Virus record (IMG/VR): IMGVR_UViG_3300025094_000034
Span: 1-34,229 of that record
DNA length: 34,229 bases
DNA from: a virus
Reading direction: 5' to 3' (one strand)
Part shown: piece by piece, positions 21,365 to 28,380 of the stretch
How positions within the stretch are numbered: the first letter of the stretch is position 1
Layout of the letters: the number at the start of each line of letters is the position of its first letter
Notes under the pieces: generated by a model
The model's input: only the letters and a program-made list of their open reading frames with translations
What the model was told of the DNA's origin: nothing
Databases searched by the model: none
Translations under genes and position numbers: made by a program

Positions 21365-21628
21365 TCACGCCTCCGCCGCCTCGTCCGCCGCCTCCTCGCT
21401 GGGGTACACCGTGCCCACGTACCGGCCGTTGAGCCTGACCTTCACGGGCACCCCGTAGTCGTTGGCGAGGTCCTGGGCGTGGGCGGCCACCCACAGCAGG
21501 TCCTCGTTCTCGGGGAAGCTGTCCAGCACGTTGCCGGAGGCCACGAGCACGTAGCCCCGCCACGCGGCCCGGTCCTCCAGCGCCCGCGCCCTCAGGACCT
21601 GCCAAAGTAAGAACCGAAGCGCCTGCAT
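21365..21628 (-). CDS. Hypothetical early protein (87 aa)
   Basis: Begins MQALRFLLWQVLRARALE; the C-terminal half has a short beta motif (PVKVRLNGRYVGTVYPSEEAA). No recognised family. Overlaps its upstream neighbour by 37 bp. The Trp/Asp-rich centre (ENEDLLWVAAHAQDLANDYG) is not diagnostic. Confidence 0.6.
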   Translation of the reverse strand: MQALRFLLWQVLRARALEDRAAWRGYVLVASGNVLDSFPENEDLLWVAAHAQDLANDYGVPVKVRLNGRYVGTVYPSEEAADEAAEA

Positions 21629-21816
21629 AGGGCCTCCTCTACCTCCTCCGGGTCCCAGCCCCAGTCCAGGGCCACCAGGACCTCGCCCCGGAAGAGGGCC
21701 AGCGTCCAGCGTCCCCGCTCGTCGCGGTACGCGTAGACCTCCAGCTCCCCCACCCGGCGCGGGTAGCGCGAAGGGAAGCCCGCCAGGAAGGCCAGGACCT
21801 CATCCTCTCCCTCCAT
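21592..21816 (-). CDS. Hypothetical early protein (74 aa)
   Basis: Short alpha/beta protein: VLAFLAGFPSRYPRRV, a beta hairpin (LEVYAYRDERGRWTLALF), then DWGWDPEEVEEALCRRFG. Not recognised. ATG at 21816 overlaps the preceding gene by 17 bp. Confidence 0.6.
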   Translation of the reverse strand: MEGEDEVLAFLAGFPSRYPRRVGELEVYAYRDERGRWTLALFRGEVLVALDWGWDPEEVEEALCRRFGSYFGRS

Positions 21817-22180
21817 CGCCCACCTCAAAGAGGCTGGGCTGGCGCCAACGGGGCGCCCGGTGCTTCTGCCAGTGGGCCCAGGCCTCGTCCAGCCCCCGCA
21901 CCGCCGCGTAGAGCTCCTCAATGCGGGAGACCAGGCTCTGGCGGAAGGCCCGGAACTCCTCTTCCTTGTCCGCCACCTTGTAGACCTCGTCCCCCGCGGG
22001 GTTTTCCGCCACCACCACGGGGAGGATGCCCCGCTTGCGGAGCTCGGCCATGATGGCCCGGCCCCGGCGGTCCCCCCCGAACTGACGCTCAAAGTCCGCC
22101 CGGGCCACGCCCCACTCCCCCCGCTTCAAGAGCAGTTCCGCCGCGGCCCGCAGGTCGCCTTCAGAGATCTCCACCTTCAC
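21800..22180 (-). CDS. Small early protein with winged-helix-like start (126 aa)
   Basis: Residues 1-68 look like a small winged helix (VARADFERQFGGDRRGRAIMAELRKRG, strand LPVVVAENP, then DEVYKVAD). Residues 70-105 form a helix (RAFRQSLVSRIEELYAAVRGL) and the tail is basic/aromatic. DNA binding is plausible but unproven. ATG at 22180; overlaps both neighbours, so tightly coupled. Confidence 0.62.
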   Translation of the reverse strand: MKVEISEGDLRAAAELLLKRGEWGVARADFERQFGGDRRGRAIMAELRKRGILPVVVAENPAGDEVYKVADKEEEFRAFRQSLVSRIEELYAAVRGLDEAWAHWQKHRAPRWRQPSLFEVGDGGRG

Positions 22181-22559
22181 GCTCCACCTCCCCCGCGAGC
22201 CGGTCCGCCAGGGCCAGGACGGCCTCCTCAGGGGTGAGGCCCCGGCCCTCCTCTCCCAGGGCCCGGGCGGTGTAGCCCTCGGGGTGGGTGGCCAGCTCCA
22301 CCCGGGCCCCCAGGCGCTCCAGGAGCCTCAGGGTCAGCCAAACCGCCCGCCGCCTGGGCACCGCCCCCTCCAGGAGCTCCTCCAGGCTGGCCAGGGTGAT
22401 GTAGCTTTTGCGCCCCATGCGCACCACCCGGAGGAGGCCCCGCCGCATGAGGTCTTCCACCGCCGGGCGGCCCACCTCCAGGAGGGCGGCCACCTGGTTT
22501 GGGGTGAGGAGGGCCTTCCCGTCCAAGCCCAGCTCCTTCAGGCGCTCGCGCAGGCTCAC
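22161..22559 (-). CDS. Excisionase/MerR-type HTH protein (132 aa)
   Basis: Residues about 17-68 form the helix-turn-helix domain of the excisionase class: LLTPNQVAALLEVGRPAVED, then MRRGLLRVVRMGRKSYITLASLEELL. The C-terminal half is helical with LTPEEAVLALADRLAGEVE. Likely a DNA-binding regulator or architectural factor of the early operon. GTG at 22559 overlaps the previous stop (GTGA). Confidence 0.75.
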   Translation of the reverse strand: MSLRERLKELGLDGKALLTPNQVAALLEVGRPAVEDLMRRGLLRVVRMGRKSYITLASLEELLEGAVPRRRAVWLTLRLLERLGARVELATHPEGYTARALGEEGRGLTPEEAVLALADRLAGEVEREGGDL

Positions 22560-22798
22560 GCCACCTCCTCCACGGCCACGGGCCGGGCCTCCAGCACCCG
22601 CCAGCCCGCCATGACTTCCAGGGCCCTGGGCTCGGCGTAGGGGCCCTCCCACTGGCGGAGGGGGCGGAGGTAGAACATGACCCCGCCCCCGTCCCACTTC
22701 AGGAACACCGTCCCCTCCCCCGTAAGCCCCCGGATGCGCAGGCGGTAGGGGGTGCCGGGGTCGGCCCGGAGCTTGCGGATGAGGAACCTATGGTCCAC
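22556..22798 (-). CDS. Hypothetical early protein (80 aa)
   Basis: Beta-rich small protein: YRLRIRGLTGEGTVFLKW, GGVMFYLRPLRQWEGPYAEP. Not recognised. The start is GTG at 22798; it overlaps the zinc-ribbon gene by 11 bp. Confidence 0.58.
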   Translation of the reverse strand: MDHRFLIRKLRADPGTPYRLRIRGLTGEGTVFLKWDGGGVMFYLRPLRQWEGPYAEPRALEVMAGWRVLEARPVAVEEVA

Positions 22799-23066
22799 GG
22801 CGCACCTCCACCCAGGCCCGGGAAAGGTGAGGGTCGCACCGCCAGCAGAAGATGTCGTCGGCGATGCGCCCCGTGCCCCCGCAGAGAGGGCAGGGCCGGA
22901 GGCGAAGGGCCGCCTCCTGGGCCTCCGCCTCGTCCCGGTAGAGCTGGGCCAGGAAGGCCTGGCCGTGCCGCTCCGCCAGCCTGGCCCGCTCCCGAAGCTC
23001 CCCCGGGGTGAGGCCGTAGCTGCGGATGGTGTCCAGGGCGCTCTTGAAGGGCCGCTTCACGGGCAC
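22788..23066 (-). CDS. Zinc-ribbon early protein (92 aa)
   Basis: N-terminal helices (SYGLTPGELRERARLAERHG, then AFLAQLYRDEAEAQEAALRL) are followed by a zinc-binding unit near residues 59-76: CPLCGGTG and CWRC, four cysteines in a DnaJ-like CxxC pairing. Probably binds nucleic acid or protein. GTG at 23066, overlapping the neighbour by 10 bp. Confidence 0.65.
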   Translation of the reverse strand: MPVKRPFKSALDTIRSYGLTPGELRERARLAERHGQAFLAQLYRDEAEAQEAALRLRPCPLCGGTGRIADDIFCWRCDPHLSRAWVEVRRGP

Positions 23067-23341
23067 TCCACCCCCTTCATCCGGTGCGGGTGGGCCAGCA
23101 CCTCCCGCGCCTTCTGGTCCGACTCCGCCTCGGCGGCCAGGCGCACCGCCAGGGCCCGGCGGGCCAGCCGGGAGAGCTCCCCCAGGTCCACGGCCTCGGT
23201 GTCCCGCGCCTCGTTGGCCGCCCGCACCATGTCCCGGGCCAGGTCGTAGAGGGCGTAGGCCACCCGCAGGTGCCGGGGAAGCCCCTCCTCCGCCAGCTCG
23301 TCCACCAACTCCTCCAGCTTGCTCCTAGGCTTCTTGTTCAT
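23057..23341 (-). CDS. Hypothetical helical early protein (94 aa)
   Basis: Helical, charged: LEELVDELAEEGLPRHLRVAY, RDMVRAANEARDTEAVDL, RRALAVRLAAEAESDQKARE. Family not recognised. ATG at 23341; overlaps neighbours on both sides. Confidence 0.6.
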   Translation of the reverse strand: MNKKPRSKLEELVDELAEEGLPRHLRVAYALYDLARDMVRAANEARDTEAVDLGELSRLARRALAVRLAAEAESDQKAREVLAHPHRMKGVECP

Positions 23342-23513
23342 CCCTAACCTCCCTCCGGCGGAGCCACTCCAGCTCCGCCTCCGCCAAAATGGCCTGGATC
23401 CCCCTTCCCGCCTCCTCCAGGGGGCGGGGGCGAACCCCCCGGAGGGCTTCCACAAGGGCGGCCCGGACCTCCGGGTCCTCCCTGAGGAGCCGAATGAGCT
23501 CTTCCCGCGTCAT
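23325..23513 (-). CDS. Hypothetical small early protein (62 aa)
   Basis: Helical: MTREELIRLLREDPEVRAAL, then GIQAILAEAELEWLRRREV. The ATG overlaps the preceding stop codon by one base (TGATG). No recognised family. Confidence 0.58.
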   Translation of the reverse strand: MTREELIRLLREDPEVRAALVEALRGVRPRPLEEAGRGIQAILAEAELEWLRRREVRDEQEA

Positions 23514-23938
23514 CAGTTCCCTCCCCGGGGCGCCGGGGGCTTCGCCCCGAAGAGCCCCGCCGCGAGGGCCGCCTCCAGGGCCTCCGCGTGCCGGGCCACC
23601 AGCGCCCCGTAGACCGCCTTTCGCTCGTGCTCCAGGACCTCAAGCTCCACCTGGAGCTTGTCCAGCTGGGTTAAAATCTGCTGCAGCCTCTTTTCCGCCT
23701 TCTGCCACTCCAGGTCCTGGGCGAGGAGCACCCTGGTGCGGGCCTGGCGCTCCCGCTCCGTCTTGCCGGGGGCCTCGAGGTAGGCCTGGGCCTCCCGGGC
23801 CTCCATCCACCGCTCCAGCTCCCGCCTCTCCGCCCGGAGCGCGGTCATCTGCCGCTTCACCTCCCCGATGAGCCCGGGGAGCTCCAGAATGCGCATGACC
23901 AGGCGGGCGGCCTCGAGGGGGTAATCAACCCTGTTCAC
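23513..23938 (-). CDS. Coiled-coil early protein (141 aa)
   Basis: Begins at GTG 23938, supported by a GAGGAGG ribosome site 6 nt upstream. Almost entirely helical: VKRQMTALRAERRELERWME, then APGKTERERQARTRVLL and a long heptad stretch (LTQLDKLQVELEVLEHERKA). The GKTERERQA segment followed by helices is seen in small phage proteins near recombination genes. Mu has Gam in this part of the early operon, but I do not see Gam similarity. Confidence 0.65.
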   Translation of the reverse strand: MNRVDYPLEAARLVMRILELPGLIGEVKRQMTALRAERRELERWMEAREAQAYLEAPGKTERERQARTRVLLAQDLEWQKAEKRLQQILTQLDKLQVELEVLEHERKAVYGALVARHAEALEAALAAGLFGAKPPAPRGGN

Positions 23939-24269
23939 GAAGGGCCTCCTCAGCCAGCTCGTTGGTCCTCTCCATCGAGGGGACTTCAACCACCAAAACG
24001 CGCCGAATGACTTGGCTATACCTCCCCGTGCTGATGTGTATCTCCGGGCGCACTTCTATCACCCTCACGTGAGTAACTTCTCCCATTTGAGAAGAAGGGC
24101 GCAGGTCGCGGATTTGAAGGAAGGTGTCCTCCTCAATCCAGCTCAGGTCCTTGGGGATGATGGCGATGGGGTTACGAGGCCAGGTGCCGTCTTCCGTCAG
24201 GTAGATGTAGGTGGCCTCGTACCGGACGGGCGGTATGCCCTCCTGGAGCTTCCGAAAGGGCTTCTTCAC
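23925..24269 (-). CDS. Hypothetical protein after MuB (114 aa)
   Basis: Mixed alpha/beta: VRYEATYIYLTEDGTWPRNP, IIPKDLSWIEEDTFLQIRDL, VTHVRVIEVRPEIHI, and RRVLVVEVPSMER. Less GC-rich and less Thermus-like in codon use than its neighbours. ATG at 24269 overlaps MuB by 4 bp. Not recognised. Confidence 0.62.
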   Translation of the reverse strand: MKKPFRKLQEGIPPVRYEATYIYLTEDGTWPRNPIAIIPKDLSWIEEDTFLQIRDLRPSSQMGEVTHVRVIEVRPEIHISTGRYSQVIRRVLVVEVPSMERTNELAEEALREQG

Positions 24270-25060
24270 CGCCCACCCCCCGCGAGGTTCAGACGGCTCG
24301 CCACCCGGCGCACGTGGGCCGGGGTGAAGGCGGCCTTAGTGAGGCCCCGCTCGCTGCTCCACTGGACCACCCGGTCCATCTGCCGCATGAGCCGCACGAT
24401 GTCCCGCAGGATCCCCCCAGTGAGGGTGTGGACCTCGGCCAGGGTCTCCTGGGAGTAGCCGGAGTTTTCGTAGATGGCCTGGGTCTCCTGGAGGGAAATG
24501 GGGCCTATGCGGGCCACGGTGCCGATGCGGCTCTCAATGTCCCGGTGGCGCCGGATCTGTCCCTCAAACTCCTCCGAGGTGATGAGGACGAAGGAGCTCC
24601 CGGTCTCGTCCGCCAGGTACTTCACCGTCTCCAGGGTTGGGCGGTCCAGGAGCTGGGCCTCGTCCACGAAGATCACCCTGGGGCTCATGAGGAGGGCGTC
24701 CCGCACCATGCTCAGCAGGACGCGGAACGTCTTGGTGCGGGTGATGCGGAGCTCCACCGCCAGATCCTCCAGGAGGGCCGCCGGAGAGTAGCTGGGCTGG
24801 GCCCGCACCCAGGGGGCCTCGTGCTCCCGGGCCCAGTAGCGGCAGGTGAGGGTCTTCCCCACCCCCGCCGGGCCCACCACCAGGGCCAGGGGGAAGCCCT
24901 CCTGGGCCACCAGGTGGAGGTGCCCCAAGAGGGCCTTCGCCCCCTCCGTGGGGATGAACCCGTCCCGGGGGTCCTTCCAGAGCTCCGCCTCCCCCATGAC
25001 GATGCCCAGGGCCTCGTCAATGAGGGCCAAGGTCTGGTCGCCGTTCGCCTTCCTTCCCAT
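24266..25060 (-). CDS. MuB-type transposition target protein, AAA+ ATPase (264 aa)
   Basis: ATP-dependent DNA-binding protein that delivers target DNA to the transposase, stimulates strand transfer and gives target immunity. Walker A is GPAGVGKT at residues 63-70 and Walker B is VIFVDEAQL at 129-137. A sensor segment SFVLITSEEF lies near 159-168 and an ARFG-like segment follows (RHRDIESRIGTVARI). The C-terminal helical domain resembles MuB/IstB-like AAA proteins. ATG at 25060 has AGGAGGT upstream and lies 10 bp after the transposase stop, as in Mu. Confidence 0.9.
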   Translation of the reverse strand: MGRKANGDQTLALIDEALGIVMGEAELWKDPRDGFIPTEGAKALLGHLHLVAQEGFPLALVVGPAGVGKTLTCRYWAREHEAPWVRAQPSYSPAALLEDLAVELRITRTKTFRVLLSMVRDALLMSPRVIFVDEAQLLDRPTLETVKYLADETGSSFVLITSEEFEGQIRRHRDIESRIGTVARIGPISLQETQAIYENSGYSQETLAEVHTLTGGILRDIVRLMRQMDRVVQWSSERGLTKAAFTPAHVRRVASRLNLAGGGR

Positions 25061-25070
25061 GCGCTACCTC

Positions 25071-27002
25071 CTATTCCTCCTCGCCCCGGGGCAGCAGGCC
25101 GCGCTCCTTTAGCCACTGCTCCCCCAGGGCGATGGGGTCCAGAACCAGGTCGTCCTCCAGCTCGGCGGCGAGCTCCTCCGCCCCGCGGGCGATCTCCTCC
25201 GGGGAAGGGGCAGGGAGCTCCTGGGCCCGGAGGGTGATGCGCTCCCGCCGGGGCAGGGGGGCGAGGCCGGAGAGGCGCTCCAGCATGTCTTCCAGCCGCA
25301 TGGCGGGGGAAAGCTCCTCCACCAGGCGGCGCGCCTCCTCCTGCAGGGCCCGGATGGCCGCCCGGTCGGCCGCCCGCTTGGCGCGGGCCTCGAGGCTGTC
25401 CGCCCGCAGGGGCTCGGGAAGGAGCTCCCCGAGGACCTTGAGGGTGCCGTCCGGGTTTCGGAGGGCCACCCGCAGGGGCTGGCCCGGGAGGACCTGCACG
25501 TCCAGGACCACCACCTTCTGCCCCTGCCAGGGCAGGAGGCTCCCGTGGCGGGGGTCCAAGTACCAGGTGCGGCCCCGGTACTGCACGGTGCCGTTCCCCC
25601 GCACCACCCGCTCCACCTGGTAGGCCGCGGCCAGGTAGAGGTCTTCCAGGCGGTACTCCGCGAGGCGGTGCCGGGGGACGAAGGCCCGGAAGAGGTCCAG
25701 GCGGCTGAGCCCGTCCTCAAGGGGCTCCCGGTGCCAGGTGCCGAGGAGCCACTGCAGGGCGCGGGCCTTGTACTCCTCCTCCAGGAGGAGGCGGTCGGGG
25801 TAGGGGTCCCGCTCGGGAGGCATCCCCTCCGCCACCCAGCGCCGGGTGTTCTGGAGGAGGCGGCGGAGCTCGGAGGAGTCCCGCTCCGTGGCGTCCGAGC
25901 CCGCGTAGCCGGGGAGCAGGGCCTCAAAAGTCTGGTGGAAGGCCCCGAAGAAGCGCTCCACCTTCCCCCGGGTGTGGGAGACGTGGGGCCGGGAGTAGAC
26001 GAGCTCAATCCCCAGGGTGCGGGCCCAGTGCTCCGACTTCTCTGAGCGGTAGACCTTGCCGTTGTCCCAGTAGATGCGCTCGGGCACGCCCCGGACGTCC
26101 CAGTCAGGGACGAGGGGCGTCTTGTCCTGGGTCATGAGGATGAGGAGCTGGTCCGTGGGGACCTGGCTCTCCTCCCGGCTGAAGACGAGGGAGGGCACCG
26201 CCCCCGAGTAGACGTCCAGGGCCACGTGGATGCGGAGGCGGACCATCCGGTCCTCCTCGGGGAGGTAGACGAAAACGTCGCACCTGGTCATGTCCACCAT
26301 GACCATCTGCATGGGGTACTCGGCCAGGACGTGCCCCGCCCAGGTGCGGGCGAACTCCCGCCTCCCCTCCTCGGAGAGGAGGGCGTAGCGGAAGGCGGGG
26401 TTCTCCTCGGCCTTCCGCAGGATGCGCCGCACCGTGGCCTCGGAGAGCCGGAACAGGGTTTCGGTGGAGTAGGGCCGGTAGAGGAGGAGGCCCGGGTCGT
26501 TGGCCTCCACGATGCGCAGGATCCTCCGGGCGCTCGCCCGGGGGTGGGCGAGCTTGAGACCCACCACGAGCTTCCTCAGCTCCGCGGGCACCCGGTGAGT
26601 TCCCCGGTCCCGCCGAGGGCGCCGTGCATACAGGAGTTGCCCCGCTTCATAGCGGCGGAGGAGCCGGGCCAGGTAGTTGGGCGTGACGCCGAGCCGCTGC
26701 GCCTCCTCCTTGATGAGGTCCCACTTGAGCCCCCGGGGGAGGTCCCGGGCCTCCGCGGCGATCCGGGGGAGGTGGGCCTCGAGGGCGGGCTGGGAGGCGG
26801 AGGAGGCCTCCACGGGCCGGGGTTCAGGGGGGGCCTCCCGCCCCAGGGCCAGAGCCAGGAGGTCGGCGTCCACCAGGGTGCGCCAGGTGCGGCCGTGCTT
26901 CTCCTTGCGGGTGGGAATGCCGTGGCGCTGAATGAGCCTCCACGCCGAAGCGCGCGAAACTCCCAATCTTTCCGCGGCCTCATCTACGGGAAGCCAGGAC
27001 AT
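25071..27002 (-). CDS. MuA-type DDE transposase (643 aa)
   Basis: Catalyses integration and replicative transposition of the phage genome. An N-terminal HTH (PVDEAAERLGVSRASAWRLI, residues 5-24) and a second helical DNA-binding region (about 95-200, GVTPNYLARLLRRYEAGQ) precede the catalytic core. DDE residues are visible: Asp237 (MVDMTRCDVFV), Asp313 (IYWDNGKVY) and Glu349 (HTRGKVERFFGAFH). A beta-barrel (about 490-550) and a C-terminal helical tail (580-643) for MuB contact follow. GAGGAAAG precedes ATG 27002, which overlaps the Ner-like gene by 23 bp. Full length, no broken motifs. Confidence 0.95.
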   Translation of the reverse strand: MSWLPVDEAAERLGVSRASAWRLIQRHGIPTRKEKHGRTWRTLVDADLLALALGREAPPEPRPVEASSASQPALEAHLPRIAAEARDLPRGLKWDLIKEEAQRLGVTPNYLARLLRRYEAGQLLYARRPRRDRGTHRVPAELRKLVVGLKLAHPRASARRILRIVEANDPGLLLYRPYSTETLFRLSEATVRRILRKAEENPAFRYALLSEEGRREFARTWAGHVLAEYPMQMVMVDMTRCDVFVYLPEEDRMVRLRIHVALDVYSGAVPSLVFSREESQVPTDQLLILMTQDKTPLVPDWDVRGVPERIYWDNGKVYRSEKSEHWARTLGIELVYSRPHVSHTRGKVERFFGAFHQTFEALLPGYAGSDATERDSSELRRLLQNTRRWVAEGMPPERDPYPDRLLLEEEYKARALQWLLGTWHREPLEDGLSRLDLFRAFVPRHRLAEYRLEDLYLAAAYQVERVVRGNGTVQYRGRTWYLDPRHGSLLPWQGQKVVVLDVQVLPGQPLRVALRNPDGTLKVLGELLPEPLRADSLEARAKRAADRAAIRALQEEARRLVEELSPAMRLEDMLERLSGLAPLPRRERITLRAQELPAPSPEEIARGAEELAAELEDDLVLDPIALGEQWLKERGLLPRGEEE

Positions 27003-27219
27003 CGCTTTCCTCCTCCATCAGATCCTCTACACCAACCCCCAGGGCCCTTGCGATTTTTAGCAACGTGGCCGCAGATGGCCTAGTTCTAGCCCCGGAAAGC
27101 AACATCGCTATATGGCCGCTTGACAGACCGGTCACTCGGGCTAGCTCCGCCTGCGTAAGGCCCCGGTCAGCCATCAGCTTTTGCATCATGCGAGGTGAAA
27201 AGCGGTGCTTTACTCTCAT
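26980..27219 (-). CDS. Ner/Cro-like XRE regulator (79 aa)
   Basis: Small DNA-binding protein at the head of the early operon, the place of Mu ner. HTH about residues 10-68: MMQKLMADRGLTQAELARVTGL, then SSGHIAMLLSGARTRPSAAT and a LLKIARALGVGVEDLM helix. I chose ATG 27219 because a TAGCAT box ends 8 nt upstream, consistent with a leaderless transcript; an in-frame ATG at 27237 would lie upstream of that box. It probably turns down the early promoter and the repressor gene. Confidence 0.82.
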   Translation of the reverse strand: MRVKHRFSPRMMQKLMADRGLTQAELARVTGLSSGHIAMLLSGARTRPSAATLLKIARALGVGVEDLMEEESDVLASRR

Positions 27220-27227
27220 CTGAGAGA

Positions 27228-27257
27228 ATGCTAGCATCCTTTTCGTGAGTAAGTCAA
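27228..27257 (-). promoter_or_regulatory. Early promoter (leftward), leaderless
   Basis: On the minus strand TTGACT (27257-27252), 18-nt spacer, TAGCAT (27233-27228), then 8 nt to ATG 27219. The -35 lies inside one arm of the operator palindrome at 27251-27275, so repressor binding would block it directly. Confidence 0.6.
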
Positions 27258-27275
27258 GGGCCACTCCCTTGACTT
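27251..27275. promoter_or_regulatory. Operator palindrome of the immunity region
   Basis: Perfect 10-bp inverted repeat AAGTCAAGGG / CCCTTGACTT with a 5-nt centre (CCACT). It lies between the divergent Ner-like gene and repressor gene; each arm contains a -35-like TTGACT reading outward. This is the expected position and form of a CI/LexA-type operator. I found no clear -10 for the rightward direction. Confidence 0.72.
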
Positions 27276-27358
27276 TGGGGTCATAAGGAGAGAAGCACAT
27301 CAACCTTAGGGGCACTCTCCGCCCCTGGAAGGGCCTCGGGCTCAGGAGGGGAGAAGAA

Positions 27359-28021
27359 ATGGGACGGACTAGAACAAAGGAAGCCCTAGAAGGGCCGTTC
27401 GCCAAAGAAATCATCAAGAAGATGAAGGAAATGGGATTTCGCAAACTTGAAGAGTTCGCCGACTACTACAATATCGGAAGGACCACCGTCTACAGCCTGG
27501 TCATCGGAAGAAAGATCGGGGACAAGTACATCAAGCCGAGCCTTGACACCCTTACCAAGCTTTCCCTTGCGCTAGAAATCCCGGTAGAACAGCTCATTGA
27601 ACGGCTTTACCCGGAAGGCTCCTTCCTTACAAAGAAAGAGGTGGGAGTTCCTATTATCGGCTACGTAGGCGGCGGCCCCTCCCAGCTGGAGGAGATTGAG
27701 GAGCGCACCGTCCCCGTGCGGGTCAAGGGGGACGCCCGGCACCTCGTGGCCTTCAAGGTGCGGGGCAACTCCATGTGCGCCGGGAAGCGCCCCATCTGCG
27801 ATGGGGACATCGTCATCGTCAACACCGAGGACAAGGGCCACCCCGGGGCCATCGTGGTGGCGCGGCTGGACGGGAACAGCTACGTGGTCAAAAGGATGGG
27901 GCCGGATGGCACCCTGTACTCCACCAACCCCGAGGAGCCCAACGGCCCTCCCGTCATCCCCGTGGACCAAGTGGCCGAAATCGTGGGCCGGGTGGTGGAG
28001 GTGCGGAGCAAGCTGGATTGA
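27359..28021 (+). CDS. Phage repressor, HTH plus S24 (LexA/CI-type) peptidase (220 aa)
   Basis: Maintains lysogeny and self-cleaves on DNA damage. N-terminal HTH about residues 28-80 (RKLEEFADYYNIGRTTVYSL, then SLDTLTKLSLALEIPVEQLI). C-terminal S24 domain about 95-215 with catalytic Ser138 in VRGNSMCAG and Lys178 in SYVVKRM; the cleavage region is near GYVGGGPS (101-108). AGGAGGG precedes ATG 27359. The 5' 300 bp are far less GC-rich than the rest, so the DNA-binding domain was probably exchanged. The stop codon overlaps the -35 of late cassette 4. Cleavability implies induction by the host SOS response. Confidence 0.93.
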   Translation: MGRTRTKEALEGPFAKEIIKKMKEMGFRKLEEFADYYNIGRTTVYSLVIGRKIGDKYIKPSLDTLTKLSLALEIPVEQLIERLYPEGSFLTKKEVGVPIIGYVGGGPSQLEEIEERTVPVRVKGDARHLVAFKVRGNSMCAGKRPICDGDIVIVNTEDKGHPGAIVVARLDGNSYVVKRMGPDGTLYSTNPEEPNGPPVIPVDQVAEIVGRVVEVRSKLD

Positions 28022-28089
28022 CAAGGACCAAGCTCAGGGCTAAAATAAGGCTAGAGTGCCAAAAGTGCCCCCGGGGAAAGCCCGGGGGC
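28018..28089 (+). promoter_or_regulatory. Late promoter-hairpin cassette, copy 4 (head module)
   Basis: TTGACA (28018-28023), 17-nt spacer, TAAAAT (28041-28046), GTG at 28056, and hairpin GCCCCCGGG / CCCGGGGGC with a 5-nt loop (28067-28089). This is the closest to the sigma-70 consensus of the four. The -35 contains the repressor's TGA stop. It drives the rightward head/sheath operon. A promoter this good must be held off in the lysogen, which implies repression or control at the hairpin. Confidence 0.85.
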
Positions 28090-28110
28090 AAAGGCGTTTA
28101 GGAGGGAAGC

Positions 28111-28380
28111 GTGCTGAAAGCCCTGCGGATCGTCTTCGCCGCCACCGCCCTCGCGGTCCTGGTGGTGGAGGACCTCATGGACGGAGTCCCAGGCATCCAG
28201 AAAAAGGAGGAGGCCCTGAAGCGGGTGAAGGAGCTGGTGGTTTCCATCATCGGCTTCTGGCCCGCCTGGCTCCCGGACTCGGTGGTGGGCTGGGTCATTG
28301 ACACGGTGGTGGCCATCTTCAACCGGGACGGCACCTTTCGCAAAGGCGCGGGCCCTCAAAGCGCCCCCGCCGGGGCCTGA
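28111..28380 (+). CDS. Small membrane protein, holin-like (89 aa)
   Basis: N-terminal hydrophobic helix (LRIVFAATALAVLVVEDLMDG), a charged helix (GIQKKEEALKRVKELVV), then an amphipathic/hydrophobic region (SIIGFWPAWLPDSVVGWVID). GTG at 28111 follows AGGAGGG. It is the first gene after late cassette 4, parallel to the membrane-protein gene after cassette 3. A holin or head-assembly membrane factor are both possible. Confidence 0.6.
   Translation: MLKALRIVFAATALAVLVVEDLMDGVPGIQKKEEALKRVKELVVSIIGFWPAWLPDSVVGWVIDTVVAIFNRDGTFRKGAGPQSAPAGA

Noticed and set aside
23513-23938. Gam-like host nuclease inhibitor
   Set aside because: Position fits, but the coiled-coil sequence shows no Gam motif, so it is left as a hypothetical protein.
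28021-28101. A Mu Com-like zinc-finger reading (CQKCPRGKPGG) across late cassette 4
   Set aside because: Only one Cys pair, out of frame with the conserved GTG, and the coding would lie within the promoter and hairpin. It is better explained as leader RNA.
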